A DNA stretch of 64,000 bases from Microbulbifer guangxiensis (GCF_021729075.1 NZ_JAJSAQ010000006.1:124001-188000); one strand, 5' to 3'; positions 8,336-17,137 are shown, counted from the stretch's first letter. Program-made: numbers and translations. The notes: generated by a model from the sequence alone, not told the origin.

Positions 8336-8882
8336 CGGAAAATTCGCCCCAGGTCTGGTTTTGCAGTTTTTCGTAGAGCGGCTGCAGCTTGGTCTGCCAG
8401 ACACGGTCATCGACCACACCGACGTGCTTGCAGCGAATCACGCCCTGCGCATCCACAAGGAAAGTTTCGGGTGCACCGAAGACACCGAGATCCAGCGCCA
8501 GCTTGCCCTCGCGGTCTGCAACACTGAACAGGTAGGGATTATGGAACTGCTCCAGCCAGCGCCGCGCCTCCACATCGTCATCTTTCAGGTTCACGCCGAC
8601 GATGGGGACACCCTGCTCTGCCAGCTGGTTCAGGTAGGGGTGCTCCACCCGGCAGGCAATGCACCAGGTGGCCCAGACATTCATCAGCAGCGGCTTTGCC
8701 GGCAGGTCCGACTTCTGCGCCAGGGTTTTACCGTCGGAGACTTTCGGCAGTGAAAATTCCGGCACCGGCTTGTTCAGCAATGCGGAGGGCATATCCTGCG
8801 GATTGAGTGACAGCCCCCGCCAGAACAGCACTGCCAGCGCGGCAAAGATAATCAGCGGCAGAAAGAGTTTCAGTCGCGCCAT
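8298..8882 (-). CDS. ccmG: Thiol:disulfide interchange protein CcmG (DsbE)
   Basis: CcmG is a membrane-tethered periplasmic thioredoxin that passes electrons from DsbD to CcmH and apocytochrome c. The 194-residue product has an N-terminal anchor (residues 5-22), the redox motif WATWCIAC (Cys74/Cys77) and the conserved cis-Pro region GVFGAPETFLVD. The WCIAC core differs from the common WCPTC/WCxxC forms but keeps both cysteines. It starts 23 bp after ccmF. The C-terminus overlaps the yigZ start rather than leading into ccmH. Confidence 0.94.
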   Translation of the reverse strand: MARLKLFLPLIIFAALAVLFWRGLSLNPQDMPSALLNKPVPEFSLPKVSDGKTLAQKSDLPAKPLLMNVWATWCIACRVEHPYLNQLAEQGVPIVGVNLKDDDVEARRWLEQFHNPYLFSVADREGKLALDLGVFGAPETFLVDAQGVIRCKHVGVVDDRVWQTKLQPLYEKLQNQTWGEFSGELSDSLLSRCQ

Positions 8883-8905
8883 GGTTCCCTCCCCAGTTCG
8901 ATTGA

Positions 8906-10891
8906 TCAGGCTGCCGCCGGTATCCCGTCCACCGCAGCGGCTCGGGCCGCTTTCACCTTGCGATAGCGCTTGTCCGCCACCGCAATGCCGCCGCCGAGGG
9001 CCATCAGCACCGAGCCCAGCCAGATCCACACCACGAAAGCCTTGTACTGCAGCCGCACCGCCCAGTCCCCGTTGGGGTTGGCCTTGTCGAGCGGCTCACC
9101 CAGGGCCACATAGAGATCCCGAAACAGGCCGGTATCGATGGCGGCCTCGGTCATGGTGTTACCACCGGAGAGGTAGTTGCGCTTCTGCGGGTGCAGCTCC
9201 GCCACCGGCTTGCCATCACGGCTCGCGAACAGCACGCCCTCGATTGCACGGTAATTGGGCCCCTGTACCTGGCGAACACCGCCGAAACGGAAATCAAAGC
9301 CCGCTACCTGGTGTGTATCGCCGGGAGACATCCGCACATCCTTCTCGACGCTGTACACGGAGGTCAGTGCCACACCGAGGACGGAAACTGCCAGACCAAT
9401 ATGGGCCAGGTGCATCCCGAAGTAACTGGCCCGCTGGCGGCGCAGGCCCGCCACCAGGCTGGGCGCATTGCGACTCTTAATCAGAATGTCCGCCGCGCTC
9501 GCCGCGGTGACCCAGACACCGACAAATACACCCAGCGCCGCACCCCAGTGGAAGCCACCGAGTACAAAGGGCAACACCAGGCCCGCTACGACGGCCACCA
9601 CCAGCGGCAACTGCCACACCGAGAGCAGCCGGTCCCAGCGGGTGTCTTTCCAGTTGGCGTGAATGCCGAGGCCCAGCAGCAGGCAAAGCACTGCCATCAG
9701 GGGCACGAAGAACAGGTTGAAGAACGGCGGGCCCACGCTGATCTTGCCCCAGTTGAGCGCATCCGCCAGCAGCGGGTACAGGGTGCCGGTCAGCACCATC
9801 CCCATGATCAGAACCAGCAGGATGTTGTTGCCCAGCAGGAAGGTTTCCCGGGAGCGGAAGGAAAACACACTGCCCGCGCTCACCGCCGGCGCCCGCAGGG
9901 CGAAGATCAGCAGTGACAGCCCGACCACGATGGCCAGGAAACCCAGGATAAAGCCGCCGCGCAGCGGATCCGTGGCAAACGCGTGCACAGAGGTCAGCAC
10001 ACCGGAGCGCACCAGGAAGGTACCCAGCAGGCTCAGGCTGAACGAAAAGATCGCCAGCAGGATGGTCCAGCTCTTGAACAGGCCTCGCTTTTCCGTCACC
10101 GCCAGGGAGTGCATCAGCGCCGTACCGACCAGCCAGGGCATAAAGGAGGCGTTCTCGACCGGATCCCAGAACCACCAGCCGCCCCAGCCGAGCTCGTAGT
10201 AGGCCCACCAGCTGCCCAGTGCGATACCCAGGGTCAGGAAGGACCAGGCCACCGCGGTCCACGGCCGCGCCCAGCGCGCCCAGGCCGAATCCAGCTGGCC
10301 ACCCAGCAGCGCTGCTATGGCGAAGGCAAAGGCCACCGAGAAGCCCACGTAGCCCATGTAGAGCAACGGGGGATGGATGATCATGCCCGGATCCTGCAGC
10401 AGAGGATTCAGGTCATTACCCTCTGCGGGCGGGAATGGCAGCAGTCGGTCGAAGGGATTCGACGTAAGCAGGATAAACAGGAAGAAGCCCACCAGCACCA
10501 CACCGAGCACCGACAGCACCCGCGCGACCAGCTCTGCCGGCAACTGGCGGCTGAAGAGGGCCACTGCCGCCGCCCAGCCGGCCTGGATCAGCAGCCACAG
10601 CAGGATCGAGCCCTCGTGGCCACCCCACACAGCGGTGATCTTGTAGTAGACCGGCAGAATACTGTTGGAGTTGTGGGCCACGTAGGCCACGGTGAAATCG
10701 CTCTGGATGAACACCACGGTCAGGCACACATAGGCCAGGGCGGTAAAGCCGAGCACCCCCAGCGCCAGCGGCCGGCCCGCCGCCATCCATAATGGGCGGG
10801 CGGCATAACTGCCAGCCATCGGCACCACGGTCAGGGCCAGTGACAGCAACAGACCAATCAGTAGCGAGAAGTGCCCGAGCTCAGCAATCAT
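8906..10891 (-). CDS. ccmF: Haem lyase subunit CcmF
   Basis: CcmF takes haem from CcmE and ligates it to apocytochrome c in the inner membrane. The 661-residue polytopic protein contains the tryptophan-rich WWD signature (GWGGWWFWDPVENASFMPWL, about residues 235-255) and the conserved HHPPLLYMGYV-type segment IIHPPLLYMGYVG. It has numerous membrane helices and a periplasmic C-terminal domain with the VYSVEKDVRMSPGD motif. The start overlaps the end of ccmE by 4 bp. Confidence 0.96.
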   Translation of the reverse strand: MIAELGHFSLLIGLLLSLALTVVPMAGSYAARPLWMAAGRPLALGVLGFTALAYVCLTVVFIQSDFTVAYVAHNSNSILPVYYKITAVWGGHEGSILLWLLIQAGWAAAVALFSRQLPAELVARVLSVLGVVLVGFFLFILLTSNPFDRLLPFPPAEGNDLNPLLQDPGMIIHPPLLYMGYVGFSVAFAFAIAALLGGQLDSAWARWARPWTAVAWSFLTLGIALGSWWAYYELGWGGWWFWDPVENASFMPWLVGTALMHSLAVTEKRGLFKSWTILLAIFSFSLSLLGTFLVRSGVLTSVHAFATDPLRGGFILGFLAIVVGLSLLIFALRAPAVSAGSVFSFRSRETFLLGNNILLVLIMGMVLTGTLYPLLADALNWGKISVGPPFFNLFFVPLMAVLCLLLGLGIHANWKDTRWDRLLSVWQLPLVVAVVAGLVLPFVLGGFHWGAALGVFVGVWVTAASAADILIKSRNAPSLVAGLRRQRASYFGMHLAHIGLAVSVLGVALTSVYSVEKDVRMSPGDTHQVAGFDFRFGGVRQVQGPNYRAIEGVLFASRDGKPVAELHPQKRNYLSGGNTMTEAAIDTGLFRDLYVALGEPLDKANPNGDWAVRLQYKAFVVWIWLGSVLMALGGGIAVADKRYRKVKAARAAAVDGIPAAA

Positions 10892-11337
10892 ATCTTGGCT
10901 CCGCCAGCGCAGCTCGCCTCCGCCGCCATGGACTCGGCCACTTCCGGCGGGGTGTAGTTTTCATCGTGCTTGGCCAGCACCTGGTCCGCACGCACCCGGC
11001 CATCCTGCAGCAGGCGCCCGGTCACGACGGCGGCCTCACCTTCGGCAAAGAGGTCAGGCAGGATCTTGTCGAAGACCACTTCCAGCTCTGCCTTGCCATC
11101 GGTCAACGCGAAGCGAACGTCGAGACTGTCACCGGCCCGCACCACGCTGCCCGGCACTACGCAGCCACCGGCGCGGATGCGTTTTTCAAACGGCACCTCA
11201 CCGGCGGCAAAGGCGCTGGGGGCATAGAAATAGTTCATGTTGTTGCGCATGGCATAGGTGACCAGCGCCACCGCGGCGGAAGAGAGGCCCACCAGGACCA
11301 GAACCAGAATCAGGCGCTGTTTGCGAACGGGATGCAT
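10888..11337 (-). CDS. ccmE: Haem chaperone CcmE
   Basis: CcmE binds haem covalently in the periplasm and delivers it to CcmF. The 149-residue product has an N-terminal membrane anchor (residues 9-29), an OB-fold core with GSVVRAGDSLDVRF, and the haem-binding motif LAKHDENYTP with His124 and Tyr128. The length and motif spacing are normal for the family. Confidence 0.95.
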   Translation of the reverse strand: MHPVRKQRLILVLVLVGLSSAAVALVTYAMRNNMNYFYAPSAFAAGEVPFEKRIRAGGCVVPGSVVRAGDSLDVRFALTDGKAELEVVFDKILPDLFAEGEAAVVTGRLLQDGRVRADQVLAKHDENYTPPEVAESMAAEASCAGGAKI

Positions 11338-11399
11338 CGTTATCTACAAACTCCGGGTAAAAATAGAAATCCTTGCCGACGGGATCGCCGGGACCAGCA

Positions 11400-11624
11400 T
11401 CAGGCCGGCTCTGCCGCCCTGGACCGCTGTGCCTCCACCGAACGGCGTCGGGCCTCGATCCGCTGCTGCCGTTCGAGCTCCCGCTTCAGTCGGCGGCGTT
11501 GCAGCCGCGGCTGGAACGCGAGGGCGGCCAGCGCAACAAAAGTCACGGCATACGCAGCCCAGACAAAGGGCCCGTGGCCGTCCATGTGCAGAAAAGCCGC
11601 CAGGCTTTCGAACTGAAACTGCAT
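11400..11624 (-). CDS. ccmD: Haem exporter subunit CcmD
   Basis: This is a small 74-residue, single-span membrane protein. It has an aromatic N-terminus (LAAFLHMDGHGPFVWAAY), one transmembrane helix and a highly basic, helical tail (RRLKRELERQQRIEARRR). This is the typical CcmD layout. CcmD helps release holo-CcmE from the CcmABC complex. It is placed between ccmC and ccmE as expected. Confidence 0.9.
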   Translation of the reverse strand: MQFQFESLAAFLHMDGHGPFVWAAYAVTFVALAALAFQPRLQRRRLKRELERQQRIEARRRSVEAQRSRAAEPA

Positions 11625-11628
11625 CGCC

Positions 11629-12393
11629 CTACCCCGCCTTGCTCTCGGTCATGGATTTGCCGCGCATCAACTGCTGTACCCAGCTGGTACGCCACTCCCG
11701 CTGCAGTATCTTCTCCCGGGTGTGGGCCATCAGGGTCCAGGCGTACAGACAGTAAAAGCCGATAATCATGGTCAGCAGCGGGTAGAACATGCTCGGGTCG
11801 ATACTGCTCTTTTCGGTGAACTTGATGGTGGCCGGCTGGTGCAATGTGAACCACCAGTCCACCGACTTGTAGATGATCGGGATGTTGACCGTTCCCACCA
11901 GGGCCAGCAGGGCGCAGGCCTTGTCCGCAACCTGTTCACGACTGAACGCCCTCGCCAGGGCGATGACACCGATATAGAGGAACAGCAGGATCAGCATCGA
12001 AGTGATCCGGGCGTCCCAGACCCAGTAGGTTCCCCAGGTGGGCTTGCCCCAGACCGCGCCGGTGAAGAGGGCAATAAAGGTGAGAACCGCACCGATCGGT
12101 GCCGCCGCACGCATCACCACAAAAGACAGCTTCATCTTCCAGATCAGGCCGATAGCACCGCTGATGGCCATGATGTAGTAGCCCGCCAGAGCCAGGAAGG
12201 CGGCAGGCACATGGATATAGATGATGCGGTAACTGTTGCCCTGCTTGGCGTCTTCAGGCGCAAAGCCGAGCCCCCACACGGAACCCGCGCCGATCAGCAG
12301 AACACTGGCCAGCGCCAGCCACGGCATCCAGGCGCTGGTCTTCTGATAGAACCAGCGGGGTGAACCCAAGCGGTGAAACCATTGCCAGGCCAA
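11629..12393 (-). CDS. ccmC: Haem exporter subunit CcmC
   Basis: CcmC loads haem onto CcmE. The 254-residue protein has six predicted membrane helices and the WWD-type haem-handling motif WGKPTWGTYWVWDARITS (about residues 120-137). Conserved histidines include one in IIYIHVPAAFLAL. It ends 4 bp before ccmD. Confidence 0.95.
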   Translation of the reverse strand: MAWQWFHRLGSPRWFYQKTSAWMPWLALASVLLIGAGSVWGLGFAPEDAKQGNSYRIIYIHVPAAFLALAGYYIMAISGAIGLIWKMKLSFVVMRAAAPIGAVLTFIALFTGAVWGKPTWGTYWVWDARITSMLILLFLYIGVIALARAFSREQVADKACALLALVGTVNIPIIYKSVDWWFTLHQPATIKFTEKSSIDPSMFYPLLTMIIGFYCLYAWTLMAHTREKILQREWRTSWVQQLMRGKSMTESKAG

Positions 12394-12409
12394 AGGGCGT
12401 ACCTCCAGG

Positions 12410-13129
12410 TTAATTGTCTAGGCTGATGCGGATCGCACCCGCAGCCGCCAGCGGTGCCAGGGCCGTTCCCCCGGCGAGCAGCGCCGCGAGGATGGCCAGT
12501 TGCGGGCCGTAAGCATAGCCGTCGACCGCCGCCTGCACGGCGCCGGTGCCGAAGATTAACACGGGCACATACAGCGGCATAACGATCAACGCCAGCAGCA
12601 GGCCCGCCCGCCGCAGCGCCACAGTCAGTGCGGCGCCGACAGCACCGATCAGGCTCAGGCTCGCCGTCCCCAGCAACAGGGACAGCAACAGTGACAGATA
12701 GCCACCCTCGGGCAGGTTCAGCATCATGCCCAGCAGCGGCGACAGCAGCGCCAGCGGCAGCCCGGTGACCAGCCAGTGCACAGCCACCTTGGCCAGCACG
12801 GCGAAATACAGCGGCTGCGGCGTGAGCGCCAGCTGCTCCAGGGAGCCATCCTCGAAATCCGCGCGGAACAGGCTCTCCTGGGACAACAGGGTCGCCAGCA
12901 GCGCCACGACCCAGATCATCCCCGGGGCCAGGCGCGCCAGCAGCTCGGGTTCCGGGCCGACACCGAGCGGCAGCAGGGCCAGCACGGTGACAAAAAACAG
13001 CAGAGGGTTGGCAATATCGGCGCGGCGGCGCAGGGCCAGCAGCAGCTCACTGCGGAACAGCGGCATGAACCCCGGCACGGCGCGGGCAGCGGGCGTGAAG
13101 GAATGGGCTGCGGTTTCAGGCGAGGACAT
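12410..13129 (-). CDS. ccmB: Haem exporter ABC permease CcmB
   Basis: The 239-residue permease subunit of the CcmAB ABC complex drives release of haem-loaded CcmE. It has six hydrophobic segments, LFRADFEDGSLEQLALTP near the first third and GLPLALLSPLLGMMLNLP, all typical of CcmB. ATG 13129 is preferred over the in-frame ATG 13177 because GAGGAG lies just upstream and the overlap with ccmA shrinks to 14 bp. The product is slightly longer than the usual 220 residues because of a polar N-terminal extension. Confidence 0.93.
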   Translation of the reverse strand: MSSPETAAHSFTPAARAVPGFMPLFRSELLLALRRRADIANPLLFFVTVLALLPLGVGPEPELLARLAPGMIWVVALLATLLSQESLFRADFEDGSLEQLALTPQPLYFAVLAKVAVHWLVTGLPLALLSPLLGMMLNLPEGGYLSLLLSLLLGTASLSLIGAVGAALTVALRRAGLLLALIVMPLYVPVLIFGTGAVQAAVDGYAYGPQLAILAALLAGGTALAPLAAAGAIRISLDN

Positions 13130-13796
13130 CGATAGTCTCCTCAGCAAAACCTGCAGGTTCCGGACTCGCGAACTCACTCAGGTTCAGCGTGCGCAACCCG
13201 GCCAGTGCTACCGGCTGGTGGGAAGTAAACAGGATGCTGCCGCCGCGGCTCAGGTGACAGGCCATCTGCCCCTGCAACCCGGAAACTCCGGCGATGTCCA
13301 GCGCGGCCAGTGGCTCATCGAGAATCCACAGTGGCGGTGCACCGGCCAGAAACAGGCGCGCCAGCGCCACGCGGCGATTCTGTCCTGCTGACAGCTGCTG
13401 ACAAAGGCTGTCCTCAAACCCGAACAGGTCCACCTGTTCCAGTGCCCGCAGTGCCTCGTCGCGAGCGGCACCATACCAGGCCAGGTTCTCCAGTGGTGTC
13501 AGACCGCGCCGGACCCCGGCCCCGTGACCAATATAGAGAAGGTGAGCACGCAGCTCCGGCAGTGCTGCCGGGAAGGCACGGCCATTCCAGAGGATTTCAC
13601 CGTCAAAATCACCCGCACTGCCGATCAGGGTGCGCAGCAGGGTAGTCTTGCCGGCACCATTGGCCCCCTCGATCTGCAGCGCCTGACCGGGCCCCAGGTC
13701 GAAGTCGAGCCCAGCGAACAATACGCGACCGTCCCGCTCACAAGAGAGCTGGCGGACCCGCAGCAACTGGGAAGGTGAAGCCTGTAGAGCCATCAT
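13116..13796 (-). CDS. ccmA: Haem exporter ATP-binding protein CcmA
   Basis: This is a 226-residue ABC ATPase. Walker A is GANGAGKTT (residues 44-52), the signature is QLSAGQNRRVALAR (a CcmA-type LSAGQ) and Walker B is LWILDEPLAALD. It supplies ATP hydrolysis for the CcmABCD complex at the inner membrane. Two adjacent ATG codons (13796, 13793) could start the protein. The ATG at 13832 overlaps a TATAAT and is unlikely. First gene of the ccmA-G operon. Confidence 0.94.
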   Translation of the reverse strand: MMALQASPSQLLRVRQLSCERDGRVLFAGLDFDLGPGQALQIEGANGAGKTTLLRTLIGSAGDFDGEILWNGRAFPAALPELRAHLLYIGHGAGVRRGLTPLENLAWYGAARDEALRALEQVDLFGFEDSLCQQLSAGQNRRVALARLFLAGAPPLWILDEPLAALDIAGVSGLQGQMACHLSRGGSILFTSHQPVALAGLRTLNLSEFASPEPAGFAEETIDVLA

Positions 13797-13830
13797 GAAG
13801 GCGTGCCGGATTGATGAAAAACTGAGCGAC

Positions 13831-13836
13831 ATTATA
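13831..13836 (-). promoter_or_regulatory. Candidate -10 element upstream of ccmA
   Basis: The minus strand reads GGTATAATG here, 34 bp before the chosen ccmA start. No convincing -35 box lies at 16-18 bp, so this is tentative. Confidence 0.35.
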
Positions 13837-13871
13837 CCGGCTATGGCGGCAAATGCATTGATTTGAGGGCG

Positions 13872-15602
13872 TCAGGCGGGATTTTCCGCTGCCTGTATCC
13901 CGCGATCGACGGGCCGCCCCCAATCGATCAGGGCCCGGACGCGACTGCTGCCATATTGCAACTCCAGAGTCCGGCAAACCGACCGCAGCAATGGCAGGCC
14001 CCGTCCGGCATAGCTCCCGCTCCGTGACCAGCTGGCCGGAAAGCCGGGACCACTGTCATCCACCACCACTTCCAGCACCCCACCCGATCCCCGTCCGTGG
14101 CACTTCACGGCGACCTGTATCCAGCCCTCCCGCAGGGCGCGCCGCCGACGGTGCAACTCGTGGTAATACTCGGCAAACCCCTGCTCTGAGGACTTGATGC
14201 TGCTGTCGAGACCGATCACACCATGCTCCAGCGCGTTGCGGAACAGCTCGCCCAGCACGATTGTCAGCGTGTCGCGGAACCAGGCCGCACCGGGCGCCTG
14301 GGCCAACACGTCCAGCAATGGCGGCAGCGGATCTGCATCGCGGAGCTCTCCCGGGCCCAGGGTGAACCGGGCAGACCATTCCCCCACCCGGTAGTCGGGC
14401 AACCGCGTTCTGACCGGTGCCCGCGAGGTCGCCTCCGCGACTGCCCGATCGAGGTCCAGCTCTACCAGCGAGAGGTCGTCGGCCTGACACGCAGCAAACC
14501 GAAAAGCCTCGTCGAGAACACCATCGAAGCGCCCCTGCCCCTCTTTGATGCGGGTAATTACCTCCACGATTCGCCGCTGCCCAAACGGCTCACCGCCAGA
14601 AGAGTACAGCTCTGCCAAGCCGTCGCTCCACAGGTACAGCGCATCGCCCTTCTCTACAGGCACATGGACGATGGCCGGTGCCACATCCAGTTCCGCCAGC
14701 ACGCCGAGCGGCAACTGGCGGGACTCGAACTGCCGGACACGGCCAGAGGCCCTGCGCAGGCATGCGCCCGGCATCCCGCCATTGAAGATGCGCAGTCGGC
14801 GCTTGTGCGTATCCAGTTCCAGCAACAACACGCAGCAGAACATGTTGGCCGGCAGCAGCCGGTGCAGCTTGCTGTTCAGCTCCTGCAGAATGCGGGGCAA
14901 AGCAAAGCCCTTGGGAACCATCGAATAAAACGCAGCGGTGAGAGGCACCGTGCCGACAGCAGCTGCCAGTCCGTGACCAGTGAAATCCCCAAGCAGCATG
15001 ATCAGCTTGCCACCGGGCCCCCAGGCAGCTGCGGCAACGTCACCATTCAGTAGCGCCTGCGGGGAAAGGTGATGACGAATTGCGGAGCTCTCGTTGAGAC
15101 AGCTTTCACGGCTCAGGTTACCGAACATTCGTCGCACCGATGCCTGCTCACCCAGCAGGCCGTCATGACTCTGGCGAATCCGGTCCCGCTGGCCCAGAAG
15201 CGATGCACCGAATCGTGCAAGCCTTGCCAGTGCACACAGCTTGAGGTGGACTTCCCTCAAGTCATAGGGCGCAGCGAGGGTCTCATCCGCTCCCAGCGCC
15301 AGCGCGCGGTCCAGCAGCTCATCCCGGTCCCCTCCTGCGAGAATGGTGGGAATCGGCTCCATACCGGCGAGCGCCCGCAGTCGATCCAGGTCACTGGGTA
15401 CAACATCCGCCGCGGCACCCGGACCGATCAGCACCAGATTGGGTTTACTCGTGGCAAAAGTGGTCAGGGCGGCTGACATGGAGCGCTCAGAGACAATGGC
15501 CATTGTTGGCAGATGGGGGGAATCTTCCGAAACCGTGCGCAGCATACTGGCGAGCAGGTCGGCCTCGCTCTCAGCGGGCTCCACGACCATCAGGCTGAGC
15601 AT
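13872..15602 (-). CDS. HsbR-like regulator: degenerate receiver, SpoIIE/PP2C phosphatase and HATPase domains
   Basis: The 576-residue protein has three parts. Residues 1-125 form a receiver-like fold, but the acidic pocket reads VVEPAE, the phospho-acceptor position reads LVLIGPG with no Asp, and the usual Lys-Pro near the end is Ala-Pro, so it should not be phosphorylated. Residues about 165-395 are a PP2C/SpoIIE phosphatase (NGDVAAAA, LLGDFTGHGLAAAVG, LWSDGLAEL, ADDLSLVEL). Residues about 430-560 are an RsbW-like ATPase (LFRNALEHGV, VDDSGPGFP, GRGLPLL). This matches Pseudomonas HsbR, which phosphorylates and dephosphorylates its STAS partner. The STAS gene lies 11 bp upstream. Confidence 0.87.
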   Translation of the reverse strand: MLSLMVVEPAESEADLLASMLRTVSEDSPHLPTMAIVSERSMSAALTTFATSKPNLVLIGPGAAADVVPSDLDRLRALAGMEPIPTILAGGDRDELLDRALALGADETLAAPYDLREVHLKLCALARLARFGASLLGQRDRIRQSHDGLLGEQASVRRMFGNLSRESCLNESSAIRHHLSPQALLNGDVAAAAWGPGGKLIMLLGDFTGHGLAAAVGTVPLTAAFYSMVPKGFALPRILQELNSKLHRLLPANMFCCVLLLELDTHKRRLRIFNGGMPGACLRRASGRVRQFESRQLPLGVLAELDVAPAIVHVPVEKGDALYLWSDGLAELYSSGGEPFGQRRIVEVITRIKEGQGRFDGVLDEAFRFAACQADDLSLVELDLDRAVAEATSRAPVRTRLPDYRVGEWSARFTLGPGELRDADPLPPLLDVLAQAPGAAWFRDTLTIVLGELFRNALEHGVIGLDSSIKSSEQGFAEYYHELHRRRRALREGWIQVAVKCHGRGSGGVLEVVVDDSGPGFPASWSRSGSYAGRGLPLLRSVCRTLELQYGSSRVRALIDWGRPVDRGIQAAENPA

Positions 15603-15613
15603 GGCAAGCGCGC

Positions 15614-15958
15614 TCAGCGGATGTCGAACAGCTGGTCGAAATTGGAAACTTCGAGAATCGTCGCTACGTGCTCATTGGCATTGAGAAGAGTGACCGCGTC
15701 CGAAGGGACTTCCACCTCTGCACCAAAGCAATGATCGCGAAGCAGCAGGAGCATGCCCAGGGCGGCGCTGTCCAGATGTGTTGCCTCAGCGAGATCGATG
15801 CTGAAACGGGTCGGTGGCTGCGGGAGGCTGCTGTAGCTATCGAGAAAATCCCGATGCAAATTGAAGTTAAACGGGCCGTATACCCGGATTGTCAGGTGGC
15901 TCCCGCAAGCGGAGAGTTCCGAGGTGACCCTCGAAGTATCTGATCTGAGATTCGCCAT
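15614..15958 (-). CDS. STAS-domain anti-sigma factor antagonist (HsbA-like)
   Basis: The 114-residue product is a single STAS domain. The phospho-switch motif is ATHLDSAALGMLLLL, with Ser64 as the likely phosphorylated residue. The start at 15958 is preferred over 15988 because a GGGAAAGGG ribosome site precedes it. As partner of the phosphatase/kinase downstream, it should cycle between phosphorylated and free forms. In Pseudomonas, HsbA binds the anti-sigma factor FlgM or a diguanylate cyclase; the target here is not visible. Confidence 0.85.
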   Translation of the reverse strand: MANLRSDTSRVTSELSACGSHLTIRVYGPFNFNLHRDFLDSYSSLPQPPTRFSIDLAEATHLDSAALGMLLLLRDHCFGAEVEVPSDAVTLLNANEHVATILEVSNFDQLFDIR

Positions 15959-16229
15959 CCGGAAGTTCCCTTTCCCAGGCCGTTTCACTCTTGAGCTTTA
16001 CATTATTGTTATTTTGGGCGGGCACCGTCTCTGCCAGGAATGGGCCGATAAGACCACAATCCCTCCGGATCTACACCGTCTACCCGGGCCACCCGGCCAA
16101 AGGCCTGCGATGCCCATGAAGCAATGCCAGATCCACTGCAGCTGCCGGTAAAGCACCCACCATACTCATAGAACGAATGGGAAAAGGAACCCCTCAAGTC
16201 TCCAAACGACAAAAAGATTTTGCCGGCTG
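15959..16229. other. Intergenic stretch without recognised gene
   Basis: A 67-codon minus-strand frame lies here (16009-16212) but has no family features, lacks a good ribosome site and has a composition unlike its neighbours. No tRNA, 4.5S or tmRNA hallmark was found. The stretch may hold the promoter of the STAS gene. Confidence 0.4.
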
Positions 16230-16263
16230 GAAAAGATAAGGGGGTACCGTCTCCGGCACCCCC
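16230..16263 (-). terminator. Rho-independent terminator of the PA3496-like gene
   Basis: On the minus strand GGGGGTGCCG pairs with CGGTACCCCC around a short loop, followed by TTATCTTTT. It lies 10 bp beyond the stop codon of the small gene upstream. Confidence 0.8.
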
Positions 16264-16273
16264 TGCTCTCTCA

Positions 16274-16456
16274 TCAAAACTCGAAGTCGTAGTCCATCAA
16301 CTCGCGCCGCAGGCGCATTTCTTCCAGCTTGTCCTCAACCATCCGGCGGGCATCCGTGGGTGGTTGGGAAGTTGCCTGACGAAGGATCTCGTTGGCAATC
16401 TGGGGGATGTCATCGTGATCAAAATCAAAGTCTTTTTCGCTAACGTTGCCGCTCAT
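16274..16456 (-). CDS. Small acidic PA3496-like protein
   Basis: The 60-residue product is highly charged: an acidic N-terminal half (EKDFDFDHDDIPQ) and a helical C-terminal half (ARRMVEDKLEEMRLRRELMDYDFEF). The R-RRxVED-LEE-RL-REL pattern resembles the PA3496 family, which is annotated as putatively linked to envelope integrity; the function is not established. ATG 16456 has GGAG 11 bases upstream. A strong terminator follows, which supports a real, monocistronic gene. Confidence 0.7.
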   Translation of the reverse strand: MSGNVSEKDFDFDHDDIPQIANEILRQATSQPPTDARRMVEDKLEEMRLRRELMDYDFEF

Positions 16457-16843
16457 ACGAAACTCCACAATCTCGATCTGCAAAAAGCAGAAACACCCTT
16501 GTCGTTTTTGTTGTTCCACTGCAGATTAATCAGCTCCGCGAGGCCCGGTCAAGAAAAATTTTCGACTAGGAAACAACTTTTTTTGCCCCCGGAAAGCACG
16601 TCAAGAAGGCGGGAAAAACTTCCTCATTCCAACGCCCCGTCTGGCGCCAAAATAGCGCTATTCCGTGACGAAATGGCGACAGTTTCTCTGCTTCGGCGTG
16701 AAGAATCGGAGTCTGTGCATGCGTTACCCTTCTGCCCCAGCTGTTACCACGAGTTACACCAGCCGAGAGAGGCACCCGCCCATCCGAACTTCTCCGGCAA
16801 AGAGTCCCCGAACACCTACCACACCCCCAACCCTTTGAGCCCC
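16457..16843. other. Intergenic stretch without recognised gene
   Basis: I see no coding or RNA feature here apart from flanking promoter sequence. A run of T with CCCCCGGAAAG near 16575 gives no stable hairpin. Confidence 0.4.
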
Positions 16844-16872
16844 ATGACACGGGCAGCGGGTGACGCTAGAAT
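16844..16872 (+). promoter_or_regulatory. Promoter of tRNA-Arg
   Basis: ATGACA and TAGAAT, each matching five of six consensus bases, are separated by 17 bp and end 54 bp before the tRNA. Confidence 0.65.
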
Positions 16873-16926
16873 GTACCCCCTCCGCGACCCCGGGCACCGC
16901 CGCCTTGTCGCCAAAAGCCAGTCTTC

Positions 16927-17002
16927 GCCCCCGTCGGTTAACGGGATAAACCACGGACCTCCTAAGTCCGGACTGCAGGTTCGAGTCCTGCCGGGGGCGC
17001 CA
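16927..17002 (+). tRNA. tRNA-Arg (anticodon CCT)
   Basis: This is a 76-nt cloverleaf with acceptor GCCCCCG/CGGGGGC, anticodon arm CGGAC-CTCCTAA-GTCCG, T arm GCAGG-TTCGAGT-CCTGC, a G discriminator and encoded CCA. The CCT anticodon reads the AGG arginine codon. It stands alone just before the peptide-uptake locus; no integrase or 3'-end repeat was seen nearby. Confidence 0.96.
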
Positions 17003-17080
17003 AATTCCTCCCCAGTCAGCCAAAGTCGCTTTTTTCTTCTGCCAGCCCAACCCAGTCACCCAAAGGCAAGCCACAGTGCA

Positions 17081-17110
17081 TTGACACAACAACAGCGCCA
17101 TCCTTAGGAT
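17081..17110 (+). promoter_or_regulatory. Promoter of binding-protein gene 1
   Basis: A perfect TTGACA is followed after 18 bp by TAGGAT. Gene 2 has the same arrangement (TTGACA-18-TACGAT), and in both cases exactly 27 bp separate the -10 from the conserved leader. Confidence 0.65.
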
Positions 17111-17137
17111 TCCTTAGTTGAAAAAAATCGAAATGTA

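Noticed and set aside
16009-16212. 67-codon minus-strand frame upstream of the STAS gene
   Set aside because: No ribosome site, no recognisable domain and low-complexity Gly/Ser/Arg content.
15959-16229. Possible 6S, 4.5S or tmRNA gene
   Set aside because: None of the hallmark sequences, such as the SRP tetraloop region or a tag-coding ALAA stretch, could be found on either strand.
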